The translations under genes and the position numbers were made by a program. A stretch of 64,000 nucleotides of DNA from Flavobacteriaceae bacterium (GTDB lineage: Bacteria > Bacteroidota > Bacteroidia > Flavobacteriales > Flavobacteriaceae), in assembly GCA_014075215.1 (NCBI GenBank), contig CP046177.1, forward strand, positions 868,001-932,000. The letters run 5' to 3'. Each line of letters begins with the position of its first letter. Positions within the stretch are counted from its first letter, which is position 1. The notes beneath the pieces were generated by a model. The model was not told the origin of the DNA, did no database searches, and worked only from the letters and a program-made list of their open reading frames with translations. This document shows, one piece after another, positions 33,054 to 43,196 of the stretch.

Positions 33054-34661
33054 ATGAAAGCGACTCATATTCCTTTTCGGAAAACTCATTTCTTTTCTAA
33101 AATGATCATAGATTATTTGGAAAAGAAAACAACCATTCGATCCTATTATAATCATTTTCCGGATATAAAAGGATTTGCCAAACAAATACAAGAAAAATCC
33201 ATATCGTCTAAATACCCCGAACACAATCGAAAATCAAGAACTATTTTAGTTGAAGCGTTACAAAATCAGTATAAAAATATTGATGTCTCAGAACATACAC
33301 ATAAGAATATACTTTCATTGCAAAACGAAAATACATATACCCTCACTACCGGGCATCAATTAAATGTATTTACCGGACCTTTGTATTTCTTATATAAGAT
33401 TATTTCTACCATTAATTTATGCGAAGAGTTGACGAAAAAGTTCCCTGAAAACAGTTTTGCCCCTATCTATTGGATGGCTACGGAAGATCATGATTTTGAA
33501 GAAATAAATCACTTTTATTTTCGAGGGAAAAAGATCCGATGGAACAGGCCCTCCGGCGGGCCTGTGGGGAGGTTCTCCACGGAAGGATTAACACAGGTTT
33601 TTGAAGTATTTTCAAGGCAATTAGGAGAGACAAAAAATGCAAACTATCTAAAAACACTCTTTAAAAAAGCATATACGACCCATAGTAATTTAGCATCGGC
33701 AACAAGGTATATTGTCAATGAATTATTTAAAGACTACGGATTGGTTATCATTAATGGAGATGATATGAATCTCAAAAAACAGTTCAGCCCGTTCATAAAA
33801 GATGAATTGTTACACAAAATTTCTTATAAAGCCGTTTCCGAGACTACTGCCGAACTGAAAAAAGATTATAAAATACAAGTAAAACCCAGAGAAATAAATC
33901 TGTTTTACATAAAAAATAATCTGAGAGAGCGTATTATAGAAAAAGAAGGGCGATATAGAATAGGCGATACCGAAATTGATTTTTCTAAAACGGACATTTT
34001 ACAAGAACTGAAAAATCACCCGGAGCGATTTAGTCCGAATGTAATGATGCGTCCCTTATATCAGGAAGTTATTTTGCCGAATATAGCTTATATTGGAGGG
34101 GGAGGAGAACTGGCATATTGGTTAGAACTAAAGGCATATTTTAAAAAAGCCGGCGTTTCTTTTCCAATATTAATGTTAAGAAACTCGGTTCAGGTGATGG
34201 CTGCAAAACAGCAAAAAAAAATAGATAAGCTGGAGATTTCTTTTGAAGAACTATTTTTAAAACAAGAAGATTTATTGGCTAAAAAAGTGATAGCGCATTC
34301 TGATATTTCTGTTGATTTTGAACAAAAAAAAATAATGCTTAAACAACATTTTAATGAATTACGAATGCTCGCCAAACAAACAGACGGTTCTTTTATAGGA
34401 GCTGTAAATGCACAGGAGAGAAAACAAATGAAAGGCTTGGAAAATTTGAAAAAAAGATGGTTGCGAGCGGAAAAGAGAAGACAGCAAAATTTGGTTTTTA
34501 GAATTACGGAAATACAAAATCAATTATTGCCAAATCAAGGGTTGGAAGAACGTCAGCGAAACTTTTCCGAATATTATCTGGAGTACGGAACGGATTTTAT
34601 AAAGGCGTTAAAAATTGCTTTAAAACCGTTACGGTTAGAATTTACTGTACTGGTATTGTAA
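33054..34661 (+). CDS. bshC: Bacillithiol biosynthesis cysteine-adding enzyme BshC
   Basis: 535 aa from ATG 33054 (MKATHIPFRKTHFFS); an upstream start at 33015 would add 13 residues that do not look native. It shows the BshC pattern: TLTTGHQLNVFTGPLYFLYK, APIYWMATEDHDFEEINHF, NVMMRPLYQEVILPNIAYIG and GGGELAYWLELK, then a long C-terminal coiled coil. It would add cysteine to glucosaminyl-malate in the cytoplasm to complete bacillithiol. It is a single-gene unit here; the downstream gap carries a short interspersed repeat. Confidence 0.95.
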   Translation: MKATHIPFRKTHFFSKMIIDYLEKKTTIRSYYNHFPDIKGFAKQIQEKSISSKYPEHNRKSRTILVEALQNQYKNIDVSEHTHKNILSLQNENTYTLTTGHQLNVFTGPLYFLYKIISTINLCEELTKKFPENSFAPIYWMATEDHDFEEINHFYFRGKKIRWNRPSGGPVGRFSTEGLTQVFEVFSRQLGETKNANYLKTLFKKAYTTHSNLASATRYIVNELFKDYGLVIINGDDMNLKKQFSPFIKDELLHKISYKAVSETTAELKKDYKIQVKPREINLFYIKNNLRERIIEKEGRYRIGDTEIDFSKTDILQELKNHPERFSPNVMMRPLYQEVILPNIAYIGGGGELAYWLELKAYFKKAGVSFPILMLRNSVQVMAAKQQKKIDKLEISFEELFLKQEDLLAKKVIAHSDISVDFEQKKIMLKQHFNELRMLAKQTDGSFIGAVNAQERKQMKGLENLKKRWLRAEKRRQQNLVFRITEIQNQLLPNQGLEERQRNFSEYYLEYGTDFIKALKIALKPLRLEFTVLVL

Positions 34662-34662
34662 T

Positions 34663-34825
34663 TGAACTCGTTTAGACTTTTTGAATTTGCTAAAAAATTG
34701 CTGTTTCCCGCTCTGTTTTTGTCTTTTTCTCCTTCCGTAGAATGTGCTATGCAACTCAAAAAAGTCTTCAACAGAGCTAAAAACTTCTAATTTTCGCTTA
34801 AATCCAAAAAGTCTAAACGAGTTCA
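34663..34825. repeat. MITE-like element with 21-bp perfect terminal inverted repeats
   Basis: TGAACTCGTTTAGAC... at 34663-34683 is repeated inverted at 34805-34825. The interior contains ATGCAACTCAAAAAAGTCTT and AAAACTTCTAATTTTCGCTT, which recur in diverged form at 59333-59458. It has no coding capacity. Confidence 0.7.
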
Positions 34826-35351
34826 TTAAAGATAAAAAGACTGTCTAATACGTTTTTAACTTTTATATTACTCAATAAAGTTGTATCTTGTTGGCATGGC
34901 AGCAGAGTAGCAATGAAATTATTTAAAGATGTAAAAACATTACAAGATAAAATTACAGAAATGGTAAACCATCTAACACCTGAAATTATAAAGTCAATCA
35001 CAGGCTATGAATTCTATACTGAAGCTTTTTTGAGTAACTTCAAAGTCTAAATGATATAAAGCATTCATAAAACCGAAGTCAAAAACTTCGGTTTAAAGAA
35101 CATACTCATTCTTCTTCTAACAAACTTCCCACCATTTAGCAACGATCTTATAAAAATGGTTAAAGTTTTGTTAATGACAAGAATGATGCCAAAGCACAAA
35201 AAAAGGATTTATTGAAAGTTTGAAAGTCGTAAGGTTTCAAGTTACAGAAACTTGAAACTTTCTAACTTTAAACTATAGTAGATATCTAAGCTGACAACCC
35301 GTCAAGAACTTTCTAATTGTAAATTGTAATTTCTGATTTAGCTATTCTGCA
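34826..35351. other. Intergenic region with transposase debris
   Basis: Apart from the 45-codon remnant at 34913-35050 and a small repeat (CCGAAGTCAAAAACTTCGG, 35072-35090), I see nothing coding before lpdA. The stretch 35216-35280 contains short repeats like GAAAGTTTGAAAGT. Confidence 0.4.
34913..35050 (+). pseudogene. Possible transposase C-terminal remnant (IS630-like)
   Basis: 45 codons, including KTLQDKITEMVNHLTPEII and SITGYEFYTEAF. The end resembles the last helices of IS630-type transposases (usually ..SITG..F). There is no promoter or upstream coding sequence. The assignment is weak. Confidence 0.3.
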
Positions 35352-36740
35352 TTACAAATGAATTACTTCATCATATGCATCAGCAACTGCCTCCATAACC
35401 GCTTCACTCATAGTAGGGTGCGGATGAATTGCTTTTAATACTTCATGCCCGGTAGTTTCTAACTTTCTGCCTAAAACCGCTTCGGCAATCATGTCTGTAA
35501 CACCAGCTCCAATCATATGACAGCCCAACCATTCCCCGTATTTTGCATCAAAAATAACTTTTACAAAACCATCCGGGGTTCCGGCAGCTTTTGCTTTCCC
35601 GGAAGCAGAGAACGGAAACTTACCTATTTTTAAATCATATCCCTTTTCTTTTGCTTGTTCTTCTGTTAAACCTACAGAAGCAATTTCAGGGCTTGCATAT
35701 GTACAACCGGGAATATTTCCATAGTCAATGGCTTCCGTATATATACCAGCTATTTTTTCTACACAAGTGATTCCTTCCGCAGAAGCAACATGCGCCAGAG
35801 CCGGGCCGGGAACTACATCTCCAATAGCATAATAACCGGGTATGTTTGTCTGATACCAATCGTTTACTAAGATTTTATCTCTGTCCGTAATAATGCCTAC
35901 CTCTTCTAAACCTATATCTTCTATATTCGTTTTTATTCCTACTGCCGACAGTAGTATATCCGCGGTCAATACTTCTTCCCCTTTTTTTGTTTTTACGGTA
36001 GCTTTCACACCATCTCCGGAAGTGTCAATAGTTTCAACAGCAGCATTAGTCATTACTTTGATATTTGATTTCTTAAAAGAGCGTTCAAATTGTTTAGAGA
36101 TGTCTTTGTCTTCCAAAGGAACTAAATTGGGCAAATACTCCACAATGGTTACTGCTGTTCCCATCGCATTATAAAAATGAGCAAATTCAACACCTATAGC
36201 ACCGGAACCTACCACAATCATAGATTTTGGCTGATCGGGCAAACTCATCGCTTCTCTATATCCGATGACTTTTTTGCCGTCTTGAGGGATATTGGGTAAT
36301 TCTCTGGAGCGTGCACCTGTTGCAATAATAATATGATCTGCACTGTATTCATCGGCTTTTCCGTCGGTAGTTGTTACCACTACTTTTTTACCTGCTTTTA
36401 TTTTTCCGAAACCATTAATGACATCTATTTTATTCTTTTTCATTAAGAACTGAATACCTTTACTCATACCATCTGCAACACCACGACTTCTCTTTATAAC
36501 GGCATTAAAATCTTTATCAATAGCTTCGGCTTTTAAACCATAAGCATCTACATGTTTTAAGTAGTCGTATACTTGTGCACTTTTTAATAGTGCTTTAGTC
36601 GGGATACACCCCCAGTTTAAACAGACTCCACCCAGATTTTCTTTTTCAATTACAACAGTTTTAAATCCTAGCTGCGAGGCTCTGATTGCAGTTACATAAC
36701 CTCCGGGCCCACTTCCAATAATAATTACATCGTATTTCAT
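35352..36740 (-). CDS. lpdA: Dihydrolipoyl dehydrogenase (E3)
   Basis: 462 aa. FAD-binding GSGPGGYVTAIRA at the N-terminus, redox-active disulfide GGVCLNWGCIPTKAL, NAD-binding VVGSGAIGVEFAHFY, second FAD motif GYYAIGDV, and the C-terminal active-site HPHPTMSE. It reoxidises dihydrolipoamide in pyruvate and 2-oxoglutarate dehydrogenase complexes and uses NAD+. The length is typical. It lies 41 bp downstream of argS and may share its transcript. Confidence 0.97.
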   Translation of the reverse strand: MKYDVIIIGSGPGGYVTAIRASQLGFKTVVIEKENLGGVCLNWGCIPTKALLKSAQVYDYLKHVDAYGLKAEAIDKDFNAVIKRSRGVADGMSKGIQFLMKKNKIDVINGFGKIKAGKKVVVTTTDGKADEYSADHIIIATGARSRELPNIPQDGKKVIGYREAMSLPDQPKSMIVVGSGAIGVEFAHFYNAMGTAVTIVEYLPNLVPLEDKDISKQFERSFKKSNIKVMTNAAVETIDTSGDGVKATVKTKKGEEVLTADILLSAVGIKTNIEDIGLEEVGIITDRDKILVNDWYQTNIPGYYAIGDVVPGPALAHVASAEGITCVEKIAGIYTEAIDYGNIPGCTYASPEIASVGLTEEQAKEKGYDLKIGKFPFSASGKAKAAGTPDGFVKVIFDAKYGEWLGCHMIGAGVTDMIAEAVLGRKLETTGHEVLKAIHPHPTMSEAVMEAVADAYDEVIHL

Positions 36741-36781
36741 TTGTCCTGTTTTATAGATAATTTTAATATAATCTGTTTTTT

Positions 36782-38560
36782 TTACATCCTTTCCGGAACC
36801 TGGATTCCTAACAATGAGAATGCAGATTTTATAGTGTCTGCTACTTTTTTAGATAGCTGAACACGAAATATTTTTCCAGTTTCATTTTCTTCACCTAATA
36901 TAGGTACATTTTGGTAAAAAGAATTGAACTCTTTCACCAGGTCATAGGTGAAATTAGCGATAACTGCCGGCGAATAGCTTGCCGCAGCTTGTTGTATAAT
37001 TTCAGGATATAACGCCAGTTGTTTAATCAATTCTTTTTCTTTTATATGCAAAGCTATTTTGATGTTGTTTAAGGTACCTTGATAATCAAATGTTGTTTTT
37101 CTCAATATGGATTGAATTCGGGCATAGGTGTATTGTATAAAGGGCCCTGTATTCCCTTGAAAATCTACAGACTCTTTCGGATTGAACAGAATTCGTTTTT
37201 TAGGGTCTACTTTTAAAAGAAAATATTTTAGAGCACCCATACCAATAATTTTATACAACTCCTCTTTTTCTTTTTCAGAATACCCTTCCAGTTTTCCCAA
37301 CTCCTGCGCAATTGCTTTGGCTGTGTTATACATTGCTTCCATCAGGTCATCGGCATCGACAACGGTTCCCTCTCTGGATTTCATTTTCCCGGAAGGCAAA
37401 TCCACCATACCGTAACTTAAATGATATAGCTGCTTCGCCCAGGGAAATCCTAATTTCTTTAGGATTAGAAATAATACTTTAAAATGGTATTCCTGTTCAT
37501 TTCCGACAGTATATACCATCCCATTGATATCCGGAAAATCTTTCACCCGCTGTATAGCGGTTCCAATATCCTGTGTCATATATACTGCTGTTCCGTCCGA
37601 ACGCAACACTAGTTTTTGATCCAAGCCTTCATCAGTGAGATCACACCAAACAGAACCGTCCTCTTTTTTAAAGAAAACTCCTTTAGTCAAACCTTCTGCT
37701 ATGACATCTTTTCCTAATAAATACGTGTTACTTTCGTAATATAATGTATCAAAATCAACCCCCATGTTTTTATAAGTAACGGCAAACCCGTCATATACCC
37801 AACGATTCATCATATACCAAAGAGCAACCGTTTCCGAATCTCCGTTTTCCCATTTAATAAGCATGCCCTGAGCTGCTACCAAAGAAGGTGCTTGCTTTTT
37901 AGCATCTTCTTCGGACATACCGGAAGTTACTAATTCTGCAATTTCTTTTTTATATTTCTGGTCAAATTTCACATAGTAGTTTCCAACGAACGTATCTCCT
38001 TTTAAACCGGTACTTTGCGGGGTTTCTCCATTTCCATATTTTTCCCAGGCAAACATAGACTTACAAATATGAATGCCTCGGTCGTTGATAATTTGTGTTT
38101 TATAGACTTTCTTCCCCGAAGTTTTAATAATTTGTGCAACGGAATATCCTAACAAATTATTACGGACATGACCTAAATGCAGTGGTTTATTGGTATTAGG
38201 AGAGGAATATTCTACCATTATGGCTTCATCGTTTTCATGTATAAACCCGTATGAAGGATCGGCAAAAATAGTATTAAAAAAATCTAAGTAAACCGAATCG
38301 TCTATAACCAAATTTAAGAACCCTTTTACTACATTAAAAGCATTGACTTCTTTCATATGCGTAACCAGATAGTTGCCAATAGTTTCCCCAATTTGAACAG
38401 GGTTGGCTTTTATATGTCGCAATAATGGAAACACAACTAAGGTAATATCACCTTCAAAATCCTTACGTGTTGCCTGAAATTCCATACTTGGAACAGCTAT
38501 ATTATATATAGCTAAAAGACTTTCTTTTGCTTTACCTTCAATAAGGGTTTGAATATTCAT
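36782..38560 (-). CDS. argS: Arginyl-tRNA synthetase
   Basis: 592 aa from ATG 38560 (MNIQTLIEGKAKESL); an upstream start at 38584 would add eight residues. Class I features: SSPNTNKPLHLGHVRNNL (HIGH-type), KMKSREGTVVD (KMSKS-type), and a C-terminal DALR anticodon-binding domain ending in PERM. It charges tRNA-Arg with arginine in the cytoplasm. It is intact and of normal length. Confidence 0.97.
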   Translation of the reverse strand: MNIQTLIEGKAKESLLAIYNIAVPSMEFQATRKDFEGDITLVVFPLLRHIKANPVQIGETIGNYLVTHMKEVNAFNVVKGFLNLVIDDSVYLDFFNTIFADPSYGFIHENDEAIMVEYSSPNTNKPLHLGHVRNNLLGYSVAQIIKTSGKKVYKTQIINDRGIHICKSMFAWEKYGNGETPQSTGLKGDTFVGNYYVKFDQKYKKEIAELVTSGMSEEDAKKQAPSLVAAQGMLIKWENGDSETVALWYMMNRWVYDGFAVTYKNMGVDFDTLYYESNTYLLGKDVIAEGLTKGVFFKKEDGSVWCDLTDEGLDQKLVLRSDGTAVYMTQDIGTAIQRVKDFPDINGMVYTVGNEQEYHFKVLFLILKKLGFPWAKQLYHLSYGMVDLPSGKMKSREGTVVDADDLMEAMYNTAKAIAQELGKLEGYSEKEKEELYKIIGMGALKYFLLKVDPKKRILFNPKESVDFQGNTGPFIQYTYARIQSILRKTTFDYQGTLNNIKIALHIKEKELIKQLALYPEIIQQAAASYSPAVIANFTYDLVKEFNSFYQNVPILGEENETGKIFRVQLSKKVADTIKSAFSLLGIQVPERM

Positions 38561-38693
38561 GGAGCTTTTTAAAATCCGGCACAAAATTACATATTTTATT
38601 TCTTTTTAACAGGTCTCTTAATTCTTTTAAAACATCGGGAAAACAACATTATTTTTTTGAGAATACTAAAAATCAGTATTGTATTTTTATACC

Positions 38694-39190
38694 ATGAAAT
38701 ATCCATTGGAGGAATTGCCTAAACTTGCTAAAGCAGCTTTGCCTGAAAATAGAAAGTATTTTGCAAAATTGAAAAACAAAACAACAAGAGATTGGGTGTT
38801 TTAATGCAGAAATTGCGCGAAGATGAATTTAAAAGAACAGATTGTTTAACTTGTGCAAATTGTTGTAAAACAACGAGTCCGATTTTTACGGAGAAAGACA
38901 TTCAACGTATTTCTAAGTATTTGCGGATGAAAGAACGCGATTTTATAAATCAATATCTGAAAAGAGATTCGGATGATTTTATGGTGTTAAAAACCGCTCC
39001 GTGTGCTTTTTTAGATATAACTGATACTACCTGCCTTGTCTATAATGTAAGGCCAAAAGCCTGTGCTGACTATTCACATACTAATCGCAAAAAATTTATA
39101 CAACTTACTGATATAACTCTTAAAAATACGGAAATATGTCCTGCGACCTTTCGTATTGTTGAAGCATTGAAAAAGCGAATTCCTTTGTGA
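38694..39190 (+). CDS. YkgJ-family Cys-cluster protein, N-terminus out of frame
   Basis: The Cys-rich core is intact in the frame from ATG 38804 (TDCLTCANCCKTTSPIF, APCAF, CLVYNVRPKACADY, EICPATF), a metal-binding cluster of the YkgJ type. The family's usual N-terminal helix is encoded by the other frame from ATG 38694 (KYPLEELPKLAKAALPENRK), which stops at 38802-38804, overlapping the ATG as TAATG. Either one base was lost near 38,775-38,795 or two coupled products are made. The partner metal is not known for certain in this family. Confidence 0.75.
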
Positions 39191-39361
39191 ATTTGAAACG
39201 TTGGAAATGTAGTGAGCATGTCTGAATAAGATTGCCTTTTTTCAGGTATGCTCAGTTCTCAAAGTTAGATTGTAGGCTGTTTTTTATACTTTTCAACTAT
39301 ATTTCTTTTGAATAAAATAGTTCATATGATATAATTTTATAGCATCTGCTTTTTATAAAAA

Positions 39362-41842
39362 TTACAATTTTAACTGTATCGTAGCATAAAAACTACGCGG
39401 TAAAGCAGGAATAATTCCGGGGCCGGGATATCCTATGGCGCGCTGGGTAAAATACCGTGCGTTAAATACATTATTGATACCTGTTTCCAGCCTCCATTTT
39501 TTGTAACGATATGAAAAGGAAGCATCCCAAACCGAATACGAAGGAATAGTACCAATAATTCCACTCTGATTATCCGTTCTATCCTGAGGTGCATTAGATG
39601 CATCTGTAAATTGATTGCCTAAGTAGTTATATTGAATGCTTGCTAAAAAATTTTGATATCCTAATTTAATACCTGTACGCAAATTAAGTTCCGGAACAAA
39701 TTCGACAGATTTGCCTTTTACACCGGGAATTTCCGATTCCAAATATTTGGATTGGGTAACTGCCAGATTGGTATAAAAATGTAACTTGTAACTTTTTGCT
39801 TTTTCAAAAAAAGAGGCTCTGATATTCCAATCTATCAAGCTTTCCAGACCATATATAAATGCACGACCTATATTTCCTCTGAAACGGACTGTACGCCCGG
39901 TTTCAATTGCCTGGCCACTTGCATTGATTCTGGTTTCGGCACGTAATACTTCCCCAATTCTGTCATTGTATAATAAACCGAATATATTAACGTCATACGA
40001 CAGTAAGTTTTTATAATGCCCTCTCAGGCCCAGATCGGCAGTAAAACCTTTTTCATCATTAATAGCAGAGTCTACTTGAAATGTAGGATTGACCACTCGG
40101 ATGTCCGTAAAGGTAACCGAACGATAGTTTTGGGAGATATTACCATAGGCTTCAACTGCTGGTATGGGTTTATAACTTAAGCCAATACCTAGCAATAAGC
40201 GCGTTCTTTCCAGGGTTCTGTTATCTTCAAAAGTGTTATCTCTGATGATGTTATTGGCAAGGTCGCGATCAACCGAGCGAAAAGTACCTCTGCTTGCTGT
40301 TTTGATATACTCAAAACGAAATCCTGGTGTAACAGACAACTGATTGCTGAGGTAAAAAATATTTTCACCAAAGAAAGCGAAATTCAAATTTGGAAAATCA
40401 AAATCGGATTGTCTTAAATCTACAGGTAAATTTTCGTCAGCATAATCTACAAAACTAAAATCGGCATCATTACCTGTAGTTCCGGGTCCTTGCCGCTCCG
40501 AATTATAGGCCTGGTAGTATTTTCCGCCTACAAGTAATGTAGATTTTTTATTGCTGAAAGTATAATTTGTGAGGTATCGTAATTCCGCTCCCCAATTTCT
40601 AAACCGTCCTTTTTGCAGGTCTCTGAGTTCATTTAAATCATCTTCCTGCGATACGCGATTCGTTCTAAAACCAATAGCATTTCTTGAAGAATTAAGACCG
40701 AATAGTGTTACATCCAACTGATTGTCAATACTGAACCTGTGGTTTAGTTTTAATGCCATCAGATTCCAGTTTACGCTAAACCAGTTACGTATGCGGTTGC
40801 TAAAATCCGGGTTTTCATAAAACTGAGTATCCGTAAGTCCGCCGGGCTGTTGGGCGGTATATCCCAAGTGTGTAAATTCGAAGCCTATTTTTGTGTTTTT
40901 CGTTACTTGATAATTAAGACGGGTATAGGCATTGAAAGCTTTTAAGCCCATATTAGATCTTGGCGCTTCATTTAGATTATTTTTATAGGCGACATAAGTA
41001 TAGTAGCTAAATTTGCCATTTGTGCCACTTATACTATTGAACGTGGCATAACCGCAATTGGTGTCATAGGTTTGCCGTGCGACAAACGTTAATGGTTTTG
41101 TTGAAGGTTGTTTGAGTTTAAAATTCATTAACCCTCCAAACTGTGTGCCGTATTGCAATGAGGCTGCCCCACGTATAATTTGGATTTCTTTTAAGGCCTC
41201 TACGGGTGGTGTGTAATAACTTTCGGGATACCCCAGTACATCGGCACTAATATCATAGCCGTTTTGGCGGGTATTAAAATTTGCAGTCCTGTTAGGATCC
41301 AACCCTCGTCCGCCAACGGCTAATTGTAAACCGCAATTCGTACTTTCATAAATATTAAGCCCCGTAATCTGTGCATATACTTGACGTGCATTACCACCGG
41401 ATTTGTTTCCCACAATTTGATCTACTATTATTACTTCATTCTTTTTGCCGGCATATATTGCTGTTCCTTCTACATCTTTCAGGTGTTTCAGATCGAACAT
41501 TTCTTTTCGTTTTGCTTGGATCACAACTTCGGAAAGGTGATAACTTTTACTCATCGTAACGGAGATGTTCTTATCACCATCCATAAAAATTTGTTCTTCG
41601 TGCCAGGTATACGCATCATTATAAAATATCAGTAAGTGCTCTCCGGCTTTTAAATCCTGTATCTCAAAATAACCTTTCACATTGCTGATACTTTCTTTTC
41701 TTGAGGTTTTGTCAAATAATTTTACATAACGTACGGGTTGTTTGGTTTGCCGATCTATTATAGTTCCCGATAACTTGTATTGCGCCTGTAATATAATTGG
41801 CAAGAAAATGGCCAGTGCTGAAATTAGATTTTTAAAATCCAT
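39362..41842 (-). CDS. TonB-dependent outer-membrane receptor (FecA-like)
   Basis: 826 aa. Signal peptide, an N-terminal carboxypeptidase-regulatory-like domain (LSGTIIDRQTKQPVRYVKL), a plug (RQVYAQITGLNIYESTNCG, AVGGRGLDPNR, IQIIRGAASLQYGTQFGG) and a beta-barrel ending in a C-terminal aromatic signature (FYATIQLKL). The plug resembles iron-siderophore or Fe-citrate receptors. It is the last gene of a four-gene operon whose first gene lies behind a Fur-like site and overlaps the HTTM gene by 11 bp. The substrate is inferred to be an iron chelate. Confidence 0.9.
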   Translation of the reverse strand: MDFKNLISALAIFLPIILQAQYKLSGTIIDRQTKQPVRYVKLFDKTSRKESISNVKGYFEIQDLKAGEHLLIFYNDAYTWHEEQIFMDGDKNISVTMSKSYHLSEVVIQAKRKEMFDLKHLKDVEGTAIYAGKKNEVIIVDQIVGNKSGGNARQVYAQITGLNIYESTNCGLQLAVGGRGLDPNRTANFNTRQNGYDISADVLGYPESYYTPPVEALKEIQIIRGAASLQYGTQFGGLMNFKLKQPSTKPLTFVARQTYDTNCGYATFNSISGTNGKFSYYTYVAYKNNLNEAPRSNMGLKAFNAYTRLNYQVTKNTKIGFEFTHLGYTAQQPGGLTDTQFYENPDFSNRIRNWFSVNWNLMALKLNHRFSIDNQLDVTLFGLNSSRNAIGFRTNRVSQEDDLNELRDLQKGRFRNWGAELRYLTNYTFSNKKSTLLVGGKYYQAYNSERQGPGTTGNDADFSFVDYADENLPVDLRQSDFDFPNLNFAFFGENIFYLSNQLSVTPGFRFEYIKTASRGTFRSVDRDLANNIIRDNTFEDNRTLERTRLLLGIGLSYKPIPAVEAYGNISQNYRSVTFTDIRVVNPTFQVDSAINDEKGFTADLGLRGHYKNLLSYDVNIFGLLYNDRIGEVLRAETRINASGQAIETGRTVRFRGNIGRAFIYGLESLIDWNIRASFFEKAKSYKLHFYTNLAVTQSKYLESEIPGVKGKSVEFVPELNLRTGIKLGYQNFLASIQYNYLGNQFTDASNAPQDRTDNQSGIIGTIPSYSVWDASFSYRYKKWRLETGINNVFNARYFTQRAIGYPGPGIIPALPRSFYATIQLKL

Positions 41843-43193
41843 AAATACTATCGTTAAAAGGAAGAATCCAGTCTTTGTGTTTGAAAGATTCTTTAATTTT
41901 TGTCAAATCTATGTTTGGGTCAATATAAGGTTGGCTACGCCTTCCGTTTAGTGCCACATAACTCTCTACGTAAACTTCCGGATTTTTAATTCCTTGCTTT
42001 TTATAATGTGCCGCTAAGAAGTGTGCATACTGCAAGATAAAGTCGGGTTGAGTTTGCATTTGTTTTTCCTGAAAGCTATTGAGAAAATGGTGATTTCTTA
42101 TGTAGAACTGTTTATTTGTTTCCGGGTTTACTACTTTAAATTGCGCATAACCTGCTTTTTCCATAAGCATGACACGCCAAGAAAAACGATACCCTTCTTC
42201 TGTCCAAAATAATTCACCGGGATACAATAAATATCGAAACGGAAACAACAATTGTACTGTAAAAAACAGGATAAAACTCGCTACCAATAATTTATTTTTG
42301 ACAGTAGGAGCCCATCTAAGAATTTTCCCGATTTTTATTTGAGGAAGCCGAAACCGTCGTTTGAGTATTCCGATGATATTTTCATGAAAAGCAGGGCCAA
42401 AGAAAATAAGGGTAGCAAAAATCATTACAAATGGAAAAATACCAATAGGGAAAAGTACTCGGGTGAGGATATGAAAAATAACCACTAAAATAAAGGCAAA
42501 TATACGGGTGCGCTTATAAAACAGTAAAAACGGAATCGTTAAATCATACAGCATTCCGCCCCAACTCATAAAATAATGCACCCATTCTTTTTGAAAAAGA
42601 TCACCCAAAAGAGGGATGTCATACCTGGCCGGTAACCAGATTTTAAGAGGCATTGCTTCTAACAACCAATCAGAATTTATCTTGGCTAAGCCTGCATAAA
42701 AATAAACGATGGCAAGCATCCACTGTATAATAAGAATACAGTATCTTGGAATTTTATCAAAAGCAATATTTGTGTTTTTTTGAGCATCTATGGAAAAATA
42801 CGAATTGGCCGGTAAAAAAATGAGTATAAAAGCCATCAAGCTCACAAAATAATAATGGTTGAGATAGGTGGTCTTATCCATTAACTCTATATAGGTAAAG
42901 ATTAAAAAGAAGAGTATTGCTGATAACCTGTAACGATATCCTAACATCATCCCGATAGCGGATAAGAGCGCAATGACAAAAAGCCCGTAGGTATAGTTAC
43001 CAATCGGTTTTACAAATTCAAAGCCATAATATTTAAAAAAGAATTTAGGGGCTATATAAAAATCACTTACCCAACCGTAGGATAAAAAACGTATGATGGC
43101 AAAAGTCATTAACAAACCAAATAAAATCCGAAAGACTGCCAAAGGGGCAGTCTTTACAGGTATTTTTAGATATGTTGCTGTTTTTTGGATCAT
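41832..43193 (-). CDS. HTTM-domain membrane protein (vitamin K-dependent carboxylase-like)
   Basis: 453 aa with many membrane segments in the N-terminal 280 residues (FRILFGLLMTFAIIRFLSYG, TTYLNHYYFVSLMAFILIFL, MLAIVYFYAGLAKINSDWL). A soluble C-terminal part follows (FSWRVMLMEKAGYAQFKVV). This is the HTTM layout of bacterial relatives of vitamin K-dependent gamma-glutamyl carboxylase. In Bacteroidota such genes travel with imelysin and TonB receptor genes, as here; their task in iron uptake is not established. It starts 3 bp after the imelysin stop. Confidence 0.85.
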   Translation of the reverse strand: MIQKTATYLKIPVKTAPLAVFRILFGLLMTFAIIRFLSYGWVSDFYIAPKFFFKYYGFEFVKPIGNYTYGLFVIALLSAIGMMLGYRYRLSAILFFLIFTYIELMDKTTYLNHYYFVSLMAFILIFLPANSYFSIDAQKNTNIAFDKIPRYCILIIQWMLAIVYFYAGLAKINSDWLLEAMPLKIWLPARYDIPLLGDLFQKEWVHYFMSWGGMLYDLTIPFLLFYKRTRIFAFILVVIFHILTRVLFPIGIFPFVMIFATLIFFGPAFHENIIGILKRRFRLPQIKIGKILRWAPTVKNKLLVASFILFFTVQLLFPFRYLLYPGELFWTEEGYRFSWRVMLMEKAGYAQFKVVNPETNKQFYIRNHHFLNSFQEKQMQTQPDFILQYAHFLAAHYKKQGIKNPEVYVESYVALNGRRSQPYIDPNIDLTKIKESFKHKDWILPFNDSIYGF

Positions 43194-43196
43194 ATG

